A DNA stretch of 64,000 nucleotides from Arthrobacter sp. StoSoilB20 (lineage in GTDB: Bacteria > Actinomycetota > Actinomycetes > Actinomycetales > Micrococcaceae). Shown here piece by piece: positions 45,603-53,393 of the stretch; the stretch's first letter is position 1, and every line of letters starts with the position of its first letter. Made by a program: the position numbers and the translations under genes. The notes under the pieces are model-generated. The model saw only the letters and a list, made by a program, of their open reading frames with translations. It did not search any database and had not been told where the DNA came from. The stretch spans positions 1,364,001 through 1,428,000 of the forward strand of contig NZ_AP024651.1 in NCBI RefSeq assembly GCF_019977295.1, written 5' to 3'.

Positions 45603-45843
45603 TGATTAAACCTTCCTGCAACACAGCGGCGCTGGCATGGGATCCACGCAAGGGGAACGCCTGCTGCGAGAGCACTCGTAGCTCACGCCTAAATCTAGGC
45701 TTCGCTCACAGCATATTCAATTTAGGACGGGCTTCTCTCCTTGTTAAATCCATGTTTCGTGCCAGTATTCAGGCAATTTTCACCACTTCCTGAGACGAAT
45801 GCCACATGCGTGGCGCGCTGCAGGGCTTCGCGCCTGCGTCGGA

Positions 45844-45849
45844 TAAAGT
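45844..45849 (+). promoter_or_regulatory. Leaderless -10 element of manC
   Basis: TAAAGT is 6 nt before GTG 45856 and no ribosome site is present. Confidence 0.5.
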
Positions 45850-45855
45850 GTTGCG

Positions 45856-46989
45856 GTGAGTACAGAAGACGCAAAATACCCGGAATCGCCCATGAACCGC
45901 TTCCATGCGGTTATTCCGGCCGGCGGTGTGGGGACCCGGTTGTGGCCACTCTCGCGGGCCGCAGCGCCCAAGTTCCTTCATGACCTGACCGGTTCAGGCA
46001 GCACCTTGCTGAGGGCCACCTATGACCGCCTGGAGCCGCTGGCCGGCGAGCGGGTATTGGTTGTCACCGGTGTTGCCCACCGCGCCGCAGTCTGCCGCCA
46101 GCTCCCTGAAGTGGGCGACGACGAACTGGTGCTCGAGAGCGAACCCAAGGACTCCGGTGCCGCGATCGGTCTTGCTGCTGCCATCCTGTACCGCCGTGAC
46201 CCGGAGACCATCATGGGCTCCTTTGCGGCAGACCAGGTCATCAGTCCGGACGATCTTTTCCAGGAAACCGTGCGCGAGGCCATCTATACCGCCGCAATGG
46301 GAAAAATCGTCACCATCGGCATCAAGCCCACGCACCCTTCCACCGGCTTCGGCTACATCCGCTCCGGCGCTGCCCTCCACGTCGAAGGCGCCCCGAATGC
46401 GCTGGCCGTTGCGGAGTTCGTTGAGAAGCCAAGCCAGGAAGTAGCCAACAAGTATGTCGAAGCCGGGGACTACGTCTGGAACGCGGGCATGTTCGTGGCT
46501 CCCGTGGCACTCATGCTCAAGCACCTTGAAGCCAACCAGCCTGAACTGTTCAAGGGCCTCCAGGAGATCGCGGAGGCCTGGGATACGCCGCAGCGTGCCG
46601 AAGTGACTGCCCGGGTTTGGCCTACGCTGCCCAAGATTGCCATTGACTACGCCGTTGCCGAGCCCGCAGCGGCAGCCGGCGATGTCGCCGTCGTGCCCGG
46701 TACTTTCCGGTGGGACGACGTCGGCGACTTTGCCGCGATCGGCCGCCTGAACAACGCCGGTGATGTGGACGAAGTGACCGTGCTTGGTGAAGGCGCCCGT
46801 GTGTTCGCGGAAAATGCCAGCGGCGTGGTGGTCTCCGATACCAAACGCGTCATTGCACTGATTGGCATCAAGGATGTGGTCATCGTGGACACACCGGACG
46901 CGCTCCTGGTCACCACCAAAGAGCACGCGCAACTGGTCAAGGGCACTGTTGATGCCCTCAAGGCCAGCGGCGATACGGACGTGCTGTAA
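45856..46989 (+). CDS. manC: Mannose-1-phosphate guanylyltransferase
   Basis: Makes GDP-mannose from mannose-1-phosphate and GTP for glycan and lipoglycan synthesis. The nucleotidyltransferase signature AVIPAGGVGTRLWPLSR is near the N-terminus, followed by GSFAADQVI and the FGYIRSG and EKPSQEVA motifs. It lacks a C-terminal phosphomannose isomerase domain (377 residues). GTG 45856 is supported by the leaderless promoter; ATG 45892 is an alternative. Confidence 0.9.
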   Translation: MSTEDAKYPESPMNRFHAVIPAGGVGTRLWPLSRAAAPKFLHDLTGSGSTLLRATYDRLEPLAGERVLVVTGVAHRAAVCRQLPEVGDDELVLESEPKDSGAAIGLAAAILYRRDPETIMGSFAADQVISPDDLFQETVREAIYTAAMGKIVTIGIKPTHPSTGFGYIRSGAALHVEGAPNALAVAEFVEKPSQEVANKYVEAGDYVWNAGMFVAPVALMLKHLEANQPELFKGLQEIAEAWDTPQRAEVTARVWPTLPKIAIDYAVAEPAAAAGDVAVVPGTFRWDDVGDFAAIGRLNNAGDVDEVTVLGEGARVFAENASGVVVSDTKRVIALIGIKDVVIVDTPDALLVTTKEHAQLVKGTVDALKASGDTDVL

Positions 46990-47009
46990 CCACCCTCCTT
47001 ATACCGTGA

Positions 47010-47065
47010 GCCACCTCTTTGGTTGTCCTGCGCCTGAACGCAGCGTAACCAAGAGGTGGCTTTCG
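47010..47065 (+). terminator. Terminator of manC
   Basis: GCCACCTCTTTGGTT (47010-47024) pairs with AACCAAGAGGTGGC (47047-47060) and TTTCGTTCTT follows, 21 nt after the manC stop. Confidence 0.75.
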
Positions 47066-47087
47066 TTCTTCGGAGGCGTGGCATGGC

Positions 47088-47093
47088 TAGAGT
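47088..47093 (+). promoter_or_regulatory. Leaderless -10 element of the amidohydrolase gene
   Basis: TAGAGT stands 6 nt before GTG 47100. Confidence 0.5.
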
Positions 47094-47099
47094 TGTGAC

Positions 47100-48305
47100 G
47101 TGCGCAATTACACGACTGAAACCGAGCCAGCTCCCGTTGTGAGTCCTTGGGTGGATGAACTCCTTCCCGGACTCATCGAATTCCGGCGTGACCTCCATGC
47201 GCACCCTGAGCTTTCCTTCAAGGAATTCCGCACCACGGACAAGCTCGTGGAGCGGCTTGAGGCCGCCGGGCTGAAGCCCAGGCGACTTGAGGAGACCGGC
47301 CTGACCGTTGACGTGGGTGAAGGCCCCATCGCCACCGCCCTTCGTGGTGACATTGACGCACTGCCGATCATTGAGGAAACCGGCTTGCCGTTCGCCTCGA
47401 AGAACCATGGTGTGACCCATGCTTGCGGGCACGATGTCCATACCACTGCCATGCTTGGCATCGCTTTGACGCTGCAGCGGATGCACAAGAACAACCCGCT
47501 CGGCGGCACGGTCCGGATCATCTTCCAGCCGGCCGAGGAAACCATGCCCGGCGGAGCGCTGGCCTGCATCGAACAGGGAGTGCTGGAAGGCGTGCCGCGT
47601 ATCCTGGCGCTGCATTGCGATCCGCGGATCAACGTAGGCCAGATCGGCACCCGCATCGGGGCCATCACCTCGGCGTCGGACACCATCAAGATTGAGCTTT
47701 CCGGCCGGGGAGGGCACACCTCCAGGCCGCACCTGACCGAGGACCTTGTGTTCGCCCTGGCTCAAATCGCGGTGAACGTGCCGGCAGTCCTTTCCCGCCG
47801 CGTGGACGTCCGCAGTGGCGTGTCGGTGGTTTGGGGCCAGATTTCCGCAGGTTCGGCACCCAACGCCATTCCGGGAACCGGCTACATGGCCGGCACCATG
47901 CGTTGCCTGGACCGCGACGCCTGGCACAGTGCGGGGGAGTTGCTGGACGACGTCGTCAGGCAGGTTGCCGCGCCCTACGGCGTGGATGTCCATCTGGAAC
48001 ACACCCGTGGCGTGCCTCCCGTGGTGAACTCCGAGCACGAGACTGCCCTCATTGAAGCCTCTGCCCGCGCCGAGCTGGGGGAGAATGCGGTGGTCCTCAC
48101 GCCGCAGTCCATGGGTGGCGAGGACTTTGCCTGGTTCCTGGCGGACCTTCCCGGTGCCATGATGCGCCTGGGTACCCACACCCCGGGCGGCGAAGAGTAC
48201 GATCTCCACCGCGGTGACTTCATTGTTGATGAACGCGCCCTCGGCTACGCCATCCGCGTGCTGACCGCAGCTGCCCTGCGAACCATCCGCGACCTCGAAC
48301 AGTAA
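47100..48305 (+). CDS. M20 family amidohydrolase
   Basis: Metal-dependent hydrolase of N-acyl amino acids or related amides, 401 residues. Motifs include ELSFKEFRTTDKLVERLEA, HACGHDVHTTAMLG with metal ligands, FQPAEETMPGGA with the catalytic Glu, and MGGEDFAWFL. The insert lid domain runs through RGGHTSRPHLTEDLV. The substrate is not known. The stop codon lies within the first unit of a 16-bp tandem repeat. Confidence 0.88.
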   Translation: MRNYTTETEPAPVVSPWVDELLPGLIEFRRDLHAHPELSFKEFRTTDKLVERLEAAGLKPRRLEETGLTVDVGEGPIATALRGDIDALPIIEETGLPFASKNHGVTHACGHDVHTTAMLGIALTLQRMHKNNPLGGTVRIIFQPAEETMPGGALACIEQGVLEGVPRILALHCDPRINVGQIGTRIGAITSASDTIKIELSGRGGHTSRPHLTEDLVFALAQIAVNVPAVLSRRVDVRSGVSVVWGQISAGSAPNAIPGTGYMAGTMRCLDRDAWHSAGELLDDVVRQVAAPYGVDVHLEHTRGVPPVVNSEHETALIEASARAELGENAVVLTPQSMGGEDFAWFLADLPGAMMRLGTHTPGGEEYDLHRGDFIVDERALGYAIRVLTAAALRTIRDLEQ

Positions 48306-48347
48306 ACCCACTGAGCAGTAAACGCACTGAACAGTAAACCCACCTGA
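48300..48347. repeat. 16-bp tandem repeat, three copies, spanning a stop codon
   Basis: Units CAGTAAACCCACTGAG, CAGTAAACGCACTGAA and CAGTAAACCCACCTGA occupy 48300-48315, 48316-48331 and 48332-48347. The first contains the TAA of the amidohydrolase. Confidence 0.85.
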
Positions 48348-48349
48348 CT

Positions 48350-48392
48350 CGCAGTTGAGCGCGTTTGACCCGTCAGAACGCGCTCAACTGCG
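48350..48392. repeat. Long hairpin after the amidohydrolase gene
   Basis: Perfect 16-nt arms CGCAGTTGAGCGCGTT (48350-48365) and its complement (48377-48392) enclose 11 nt. There is no T run. It may be a terminator or a member of the palindrome set. Confidence 0.75.
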
Positions 48393-48422
48393 ACTCGGTT
48401 GGGCACGTCAGGGGCAGATGAG

Positions 48423-48451
48423 TTGTGCACAATTGAATTGTGCACTATCGT
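48423..48451 (+). promoter_or_regulatory. ohrR promoter with built-in OhrR operator
   Basis: TTGTGC (48423-48428) and TATCGT (48446-48451) are spaced 17 nt. Between them, at 48425-48445, lies a perfect palindrome of two 10-nt arms (GTGCACAATT and its complement) around a central G, with the ACAATT core known for OhrR sites. ATG 48459 is 7 nt after the -10, so the transcript is probably leaderless. Confidence 0.75.
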
Positions 48452-48458
48452 TTTATTC

Positions 48459-48893
48459 ATGAGTGATGCACCCCGCCTCCGCCACCAGGTCTGCTTTGCG
48501 CTGTACTCGGCGTCCAAGGCGGCGACGGCGGTCTACCGCCCCGTGCTGGATGACCTCGGCCTAACCTACCCGCAGTACCTGGTGATGCTGGTCCTCTGGG
48601 AGCAGGAGCCCCGGAGCGTCCGCGACCTTGGTGCCGAACTCGGCCTGGATTCAGGAACGTTGTCACCCCTCCTGAAGCGCCTTGAGGGCCTGCGCCTGGT
48701 GGAACGCCGCCGCTCGGCCGAAGACGAGCGCCGCGTGGACGTTGTTCTGACCGACGCCGGGACCGCCTTGAGCGCCCGTGCCCAGGCCGTTCCCCAGCGC
48801 CTCGCCGACGCGGCAGGCCTTTCTGCCGACGAAATCGAACAGCTCCACGCCACGCTCGGCAAACTCACCACGGCCTTGAACAGCTCACTCTGA
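48459..48893 (+). CDS. ohrR: OhrR-type MarR family organic peroxide sensor
   Basis: Repressor that loses DNA affinity when its N-terminal cysteine is oxidised by organic peroxide. Cys12 in VCFALYSASKAAT corresponds to the reactive cysteine of the family, and the winged helix reads LGAELGLDSGTLSPLLKRLE. 144 residues from ATG 48459. It is first in a unit with ohr and an oxidoreductase, under the palindromic operator. Confidence 0.9.
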   Translation: MSDAPRLRHQVCFALYSASKAATAVYRPVLDDLGLTYPQYLVMLVLWEQEPRSVRDLGAELGLDSGTLSPLLKRLEGLRLVERRRSAEDERRVDVVLTDAGTALSARAQAVPQRLADAAGLSADEIEQLHATLGKLTTALNSSL

Positions 48894-48946
48894 CGAACTC
48901 CCGGAAAATCCCGGAACATCCATTCCCGAAGAGAAACGGAAACACC

Positions 48947-49378
48947 ATGAAGACTCTCTACACTGCCGAGGCACTGGCCTCCGGCGAAGGCCGCGATGGC
49001 AACGCCCGCACCAATGACGGCAAGCTGGATGTAGCACTGGCCAGCCCCGTGGAGCTCGGCGGCAACGGTGAAGGAACCAACCCGGAGCAGCTCTTTGCTG
49101 CCGGCTACGCGGCATGCTTCCACTCCGCCCTGCGCCTGGTGGGCCGCAAGGAACGCGTTGACCTCAGCGACTCCGCAGTGGCTGCCAAGATCCACTTCGG
49201 CGCCCTGACGGACAGTGAAGGTTACGGCCTGGCTGCCGAACTCGAGATTGCCCTGCCCGCGCTGGACCGCAGCACCGCTGAAGAGCTGATGGCCAAAGCG
49301 CACCAGATCTGCCCTTACTCCAATGCAACCCGCGGCAACATGGCCGTAGACCTCAAGCTCGTGGAGTTCGCAGCATGA
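48947..49378 (+). CDS. ohr: Organic hydroperoxide resistance protein
   Basis: Thiol peroxidase of the OsmC/Ohr family that reduces organic hydroperoxides to alcohols. The two redox cysteines are Cys57 in AACFHSAL and Cys122 in QICPYSNATRGN. The 143-residue length is normal. It is 53 nt after ohrR and overlaps the next gene by 4 nt (ATGA). Confidence 0.94.
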   Translation: MKTLYTAEALASGEGRDGNARTNDGKLDVALASPVELGGNGEGTNPEQLFAAGYAACFHSALRLVGRKERVDLSDSAVAAKIHFGALTDSEGYGLAAELEIALPALDRSTAEELMAKAHQICPYSNATRGNMAVDLKLVEFAA

Positions 49379-50385
49379 GCGCCGTAACTGAAACCCGCGA
49401 AATCCAGCTGGCCTCCCGCCCGGTGGGACGCCCGGCCCAGGAGAACTTCCGGCTGGCAGCGGCACCGCTCCCGGAGCTCGCCGAGGGACAGGTTCTGGTG
49501 AAGAACCAGTTCATGTCCGTGGATCCGTACATGCGTGGCCGCATGAACGACGTCAAGTCCTACTCCGCGCCGTTCCGTCTGGATGCAGCGCTCGACGGCG
49601 GTGCGGTAGGTGAGGTGATCGCGTCCCGTTCGGACGCGCACAAGGTGGGTGACGTCGTCGTGCATCAACTGGGCTGGCGCGAGCACGCTGTAGTGGACGC
49701 CGCGGCAACTACTCCCGTCCCGTCGGGGCTGGCCCCGACGTCTGCCTTCCTGGGTGCGCTGGGCATGACGGGGCTGACTGCTTACGCGGGGCTGCTGAAG
49801 GTCGCAGAGTTCAAGGAAGGCGACGTCGTGTTCGTCTCCGGAGCCGCTGGGGCCGTCGGTTCCATGGTGGGCCAGATCGCCAAAGCCATGGGTGCATCAA
49901 AGGTGATCGGCAGTGCGGGATCCCCGGAGAAGGTTGCCCGGTTGCTGGAGCTCGGTTTTGATGCCGCCTTCAACTACAACGACGCTCCGGTGCTGGACCA
50001 GCTCAAGGATGCGGCAGGGGAGCGCGGCATCGATGTCTACTTCGACAACGTTGGCGGAGAACACCTGGAAGCAGCCCTGGCAACCCTGACAGTAGGCGGC
50101 CGTGTGGCCATGTGCGGTGCCATTGCACAGTACAACTCCACCGAGCCCCCGGTCGCGCCCCGGAACCTTGCCGTGGCCATCGGCAAGCAGCTCACCCTGC
50201 GTGGATTCCTGGTGGGCGGCCAGCGTCAACACGCCCCCGAATTTGCGCAGAAGATGGCCGGATGGCTGGCCGATGGGTCCGTCAGCTATGACGAGACAAT
50301 CGTTGACGGACTGGAAAACGCACCGCAGGCCTTCATTGACCTGCTGGACGGGGCGAACACCGGAAAGATGCTGGTCCGCCTTTAA
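49375..50385 (+). CDS. NADP-dependent medium-chain oxidoreductase (CurA/2-alkenal reductase type)
   Basis: Zinc-independent quinone oxidoreductase family member of 336 residues. The nucleotide-binding motif is VFVSGAAGAVGSMVGQIAKAMGASKVIG, and VDPYMRGRMND and YFDNVGGEHLEAAL are typical of the leukotriene B4 dehydrogenase/CurA branch. It probably reduces C=C bonds of reactive enones produced by lipid peroxidation, which suits its place in the ohr operon. Confidence 0.87.
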   Translation: MSAVTETREIQLASRPVGRPAQENFRLAAAPLPELAEGQVLVKNQFMSVDPYMRGRMNDVKSYSAPFRLDAALDGGAVGEVIASRSDAHKVGDVVVHQLGWREHAVVDAAATTPVPSGLAPTSAFLGALGMTGLTAYAGLLKVAEFKEGDVVFVSGAAGAVGSMVGQIAKAMGASKVIGSAGSPEKVARLLELGFDAAFNYNDAPVLDQLKDAAGERGIDVYFDNVGGEHLEAALATLTVGGRVAMCGAIAQYNSTEPPVAPRNLAVAIGKQLTLRGFLVGGQRQHAPEFAQKMAGWLADGSVSYDETIVDGLENAPQAFIDLLDGANTGKMLVRL

Positions 50386-50438
50386 TCCACAGGTGAATCG
50401 CATGTGACTTGCACACCCGGCTACTGCTTGGTAACAAA

Positions 50439-50456
50439 AGGTCAACAATCTGACCT
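50439..50456. promoter_or_regulatory. Inverted repeat upstream of the nucleoside importer
   Basis: AGGTCA and TGACCT face each other across 6 nt in the 245-nt region before the binding protein gene. It may be an operator of that operon; the rest of the region shows no gene. Confidence 0.35.
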
Positions 50457-50630
50457 GGAGGGATCATTTGTGGTAGCTGGGTGTGTTCCAGGCCACTAGT
50501 GTTGGTGACATCAATGCGCTTCGGCGCAGCTGCGAGCATCAGTGAAAACAGAATTTCTGCCTCAGGTATAGGAAACGGACACTCATTGACCATCCGTCGT
50601 AGCGCCAATCACTTTCTTCCTGGAGGAAAA

Positions 50631-51737
50631 TTGAAGAAACCACTGCGTGCCACCCTGAAGCGCGGTTCAATGGCCGGTGTTGCCACCCTCGGCGCAGCAG
50701 CGCTCCTGCTGACCAGTTGTGGACAGGCCCCCGATGCTGGCTCCGGCACCGCCACCAAGAGTGACTTCCTTGGATGCATCGTCTCGGACTCCGGTGGATT
50801 CGATGACCAGTCCTTCAACCAGTCCTCGTTCGAAGGCCTCAAGAAGGCTGAGACAGACTTGGGCATCACCGTGAAGTCGGCCGAATCCAAGGCCAACAGC
50901 GACTTCGAGACGAACCTCAACGGCATGGTCTCCGCAGGCTGCAACCTCACGGTTACGGTCGGCTTCCTCCTCGGCGACGCCACCAAGGCTGCCGCCGCTG
51001 CGAACGCCGACAAGCACTTCGCGATTATCGACTACTCGTACGAAACCCCCATCACCAACGTGAAGCCGATCGTCTATGACACGGCACAAGCGGCCTACCT
51101 GGCAGGCTACGCAGCTGCGGCCACGTCCAAGACGGGCAAGGTGGGTACCTTCGGCGGCATCAAGATCCCCACGGTCACCATCTTCATGGACGGCTTCTAC
51201 GACGGTGTCCAGGCCTACAACAAGGCCAAGAACAAGACCGTCCAGGTTGTCGGCTGGGACAAGAACACCCAGGACGGCTCATTCACGGGTGACTTCGAGA
51301 AGCAGGACACCGGCAAGCAGGTCACCATCAACCTGCTGGACCAGGGCGCGGACATCATCATGCCCGTGGCCGGACCGGTTGGTAAGGGTGCAGGCGCTGC
51401 GCTGAAGGAAGCCAAGGCCTCAGGCAAGGACGTCAAGCTCATCTGGGTTGACTCCGACGGCTACCTCACCGCCCCCGAATACAAGGACCTCATGCTGACC
51501 TCCGTGGTCAAGCAGATGGGCGAGGCCGTTGAAACCGTGGTGAAGGATGACAAGGACGGCAAGTTCACCAACGAGGCCTACGTTGGCACGTTGGAAAACG
51601 ATGGCGTTGCGATTGCTCCGTTCCACGACCTTGACTCGGCCGTGACCGCAGAAACCAAGTCCGAACTCGATGCCCTGAAGGCAGACATCGTCTCCGGCAA
51701 GTTGGTCGTCGAATCGGCAGCGAGCCCCAAGAAGTAA
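50631..51737 (+). CDS. BMP family nucleoside-binding lipoprotein
   Basis: Solute-binding lipoprotein of the PnrA/BMP type, which bind purine and pyrimidine nucleosides. The lipobox is LLLTSC with Cys30. The mature part has SDSGGFDDQSFNQSSFEGLKKAE, typical of the family, and YDTAQAAYLAGYAAA. TTG 50631 with GGAGG 4 nt upstream fits 368 residues; the frame upstream is longer but lacks a signal. It heads the nucleoside uptake operon, followed by a terminator hairpin. Confidence 0.9.
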   Translation: MKKPLRATLKRGSMAGVATLGAAALLLTSCGQAPDAGSGTATKSDFLGCIVSDSGGFDDQSFNQSSFEGLKKAETDLGITVKSAESKANSDFETNLNGMVSAGCNLTVTVGFLLGDATKAAAAANADKHFAIIDYSYETPITNVKPIVYDTAQAAYLAGYAAAATSKTGKVGTFGGIKIPTVTIFMDGFYDGVQAYNKAKNKTVQVVGWDKNTQDGSFTGDFEKQDTGKQVTINLLDQGADIIMPVAGPVGKGAGAALKEAKASGKDVKLIWVDSDGYLTAPEYKDLMLTSVVKQMGEAVETVVKDDKDGKFTNEAYVGTLENDGVAIAPFHDLDSAVTAETKSELDALKADIVSGKLVVESAASPKK

Positions 51738-51747
51738 ATCAATTCCT

Positions 51748-51790
51748 GGACGCGCCGCCAGTACCGAGCCCCGGTACTGGCGGCGCGTTT
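51748..51790 (+). terminator. Terminator between binding protein and ATPase genes
   Basis: Perfect 16-nt arms ACGCGCCGCCAGTACC (51748-51763) and its complement (51771-51786) are followed by TTTTT ending at 51790. This is the best intrinsic terminator in the window. It could separate the transcripts or limit downstream expression. Confidence 0.85.
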
Positions 51791-51872
51791 TTGCCCTGAC
51801 TACGCTGGGCCTCAAAGCCAGTGGCTTTGGAGCAGTACAGCTGTCCCTCGGACTCACAGAACGGTGGGAGTT

Positions 51873-53393
51873 GTGAAACTCGAATTGAAGGGGATCTCGA
51901 AAGCCTTCGGGACCTTCTACGCCAACCAAGACATCGACCTCGTCGTCGAATCCGGCCAGATCCATTGCCTCCTGGGCGAAAACGGTGCCGGTAAATCAAC
52001 CCTGATGAACGTGCTGTACGGGCTGTATGAGCCCACAGCAGGCCAGATCCTGGTGGATGACCAACCGGTCAACTTCCGTGGACCTGGCGACGCCATGGCA
52101 GCAGGTATTGGCATGGTGCACCAGCACTTCATGCTGGTTCCCGTTTTCACGGTGGCAGAAAACGTGGCGCTCGGCGCAGAACCCACCACTTTTGGCGGCG
52201 TGCTGAGCATGGAAGAAACCCGGAAGAAAATCCGTGAAATTTCGGATCAATACGGCTTCGACGTCGATCCCGACGCCCTCGTGGAGGACCTCCCCGTGGG
52301 CGTCCAGCAGCGCGTCGAAATCATCAAGGCGCTGGTCCGCGAAGCCAAAGTCCTGATCCTGGACGAACCCACGGCTGTGCTGACACCCCAGGAAACCGAT
52401 GAACTCCTGGACATCATGCGCCAGCTCAAGGCCGGCGGCACCTCCATTGTGTTCATTTCGCACAAGCTGCGGGAAGTGAAAGCTGTCTCCGACGTCATTA
52501 CCGTGGTCCGCCGCGGCAAAGTGGTGGGCGATGCACCTCCTACGGCATCGGCCACTGAACTGGCATCGATGATGGTGGGCCGTCCCGTCAGCTTGAGCCT
52601 GAACAAGGCCCCGGCGCAACCGAAGGACACCACGTTCGTGGTGGAGAACCTGACGGTCCGGGCAGCCAACGGCACCAACGTGGTGGACGGGATCAGCTTC
52701 GGAATCGCCCAAGGCGAGATCCTCGCCGTCGCCGGTGTACAAGGCAACGGCCAGACGGAGCTCACCGAAGCGATCCTCGGAATCCAGGACCATGTCACTG
52801 GTTCGGTGACGCTGGATGGCAAGGAGCTGCTGGGGCTTTCCGTCAAGGAAGTCCTGCGCTCCGGCGTTGGGTTCGTGCCGGAGGACCGCTCGGTGGACGG
52901 GCTGGTTGGTCCCTTCTCCGTAGCTGAGAACCTGGTCCTGGACCTCTATGACCAAGCACCGTTTGCCAGCGGAATCAGCATGAAACCTGCAAAGGTCTCC
53001 GAGCACGCAAAGACCAAGATTGCGGAGTTCGATATCCGGACGCCCTCCGCGGCGTCGGCTGCCGGAACATTGTCCGGCGGCAACCAGCAGAAAGTGGTCA
53101 TGGCCAGGGAACTGTCCCGGCCCCTGCGGTTGTTTATTGCCAGCCAGCCCACACGCGGCGTGGACGTCGGTTCCATCGAATTCCTGCACAAACGGATCGT
53201 TGCCGAACGCGATGTTGGAACACCGGTCATGATTGTTTCCACCGAGCTCGATGAAGTCATTGAACTCGCAGACCGGATTGCCGTGCTGTACAAGGGCAAG
53301 CTCGTCGGTATTGTCCCCGGCGGGACGTCGCGGGACACGCTCGGATTGATGATGGCCGGAGTCGGCCCGGAAGGAGGCTCCGATGACAACTAA
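51873..53393 (+). CDS. Nucleoside ABC importer ATP-binding protein
   Basis: Two fused ABC cassettes as in the YufO/NupO type. The first has Walker [10 protein letters not shown] and Walker [14 protein letters not shown]; the second lacks a canonical Walker A (GVQGNGQTELTEAI) and has [16 protein letters not shown] with FIASQPTRGVD. About 506 residues from GTG 51873; GTG 51864 is equally open. It overlaps the next gene by 11 nt. Confidence 0.92.
   Translation: MKLELKGISKAFGTFYANQDIDLVVESGQIHCLLGENGAGKSTLMNVLYGLYEPTAGQILVDDQPVNFRGPGDAMAAGIGMVHQHFMLVPVFTVAENVALGAEPTTFGGVLSMEETRKKIREISDQYGFDVDPDALVEDLPVGVQQRVEIIKALVREAKVLILDEPTAVLTPQETDELLDIMRQLKAGGTSIVFISHKLREVKAVSDVITVVRRGKVVGDAPPTASATELASMMVGRPVSLSLNKAPAQPKDTTFVVENLTVRAANGTNVVDGISFGIAQGEILAVAGVQGNGQTELTEAILGIQDHVTGSVTLDGKELLGLSVKEVLRSGVGFVPEDRSVDGLVGPFSVAENLVLDLYDQAPFASGISMKPAKVSEHAKTKIAEFDIRTPSAASAAGTLSGGNQQKVVMARELSRPLRLFIASQPTRGVDVGSIEFLHKRIVAERDVGTPVMIVSTELDEVIELADRIAVLYKGKLVGIVPGGTSRDTLGLMMAGVGPEGGSDDN

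Noticed and set aside
45603..45855. Possible small gene or RNA between sdhC and manC
   Set aside because: Only very short frames without ribosome sites; the stretch is explained by two divergent promoters, and the short dyad at 45687-45700 is not enough for an RNA call.
46647..48311. 554-codon open frame on the minus strand
   Set aside because: Antisense to manC and the amidohydrolase, both secure.
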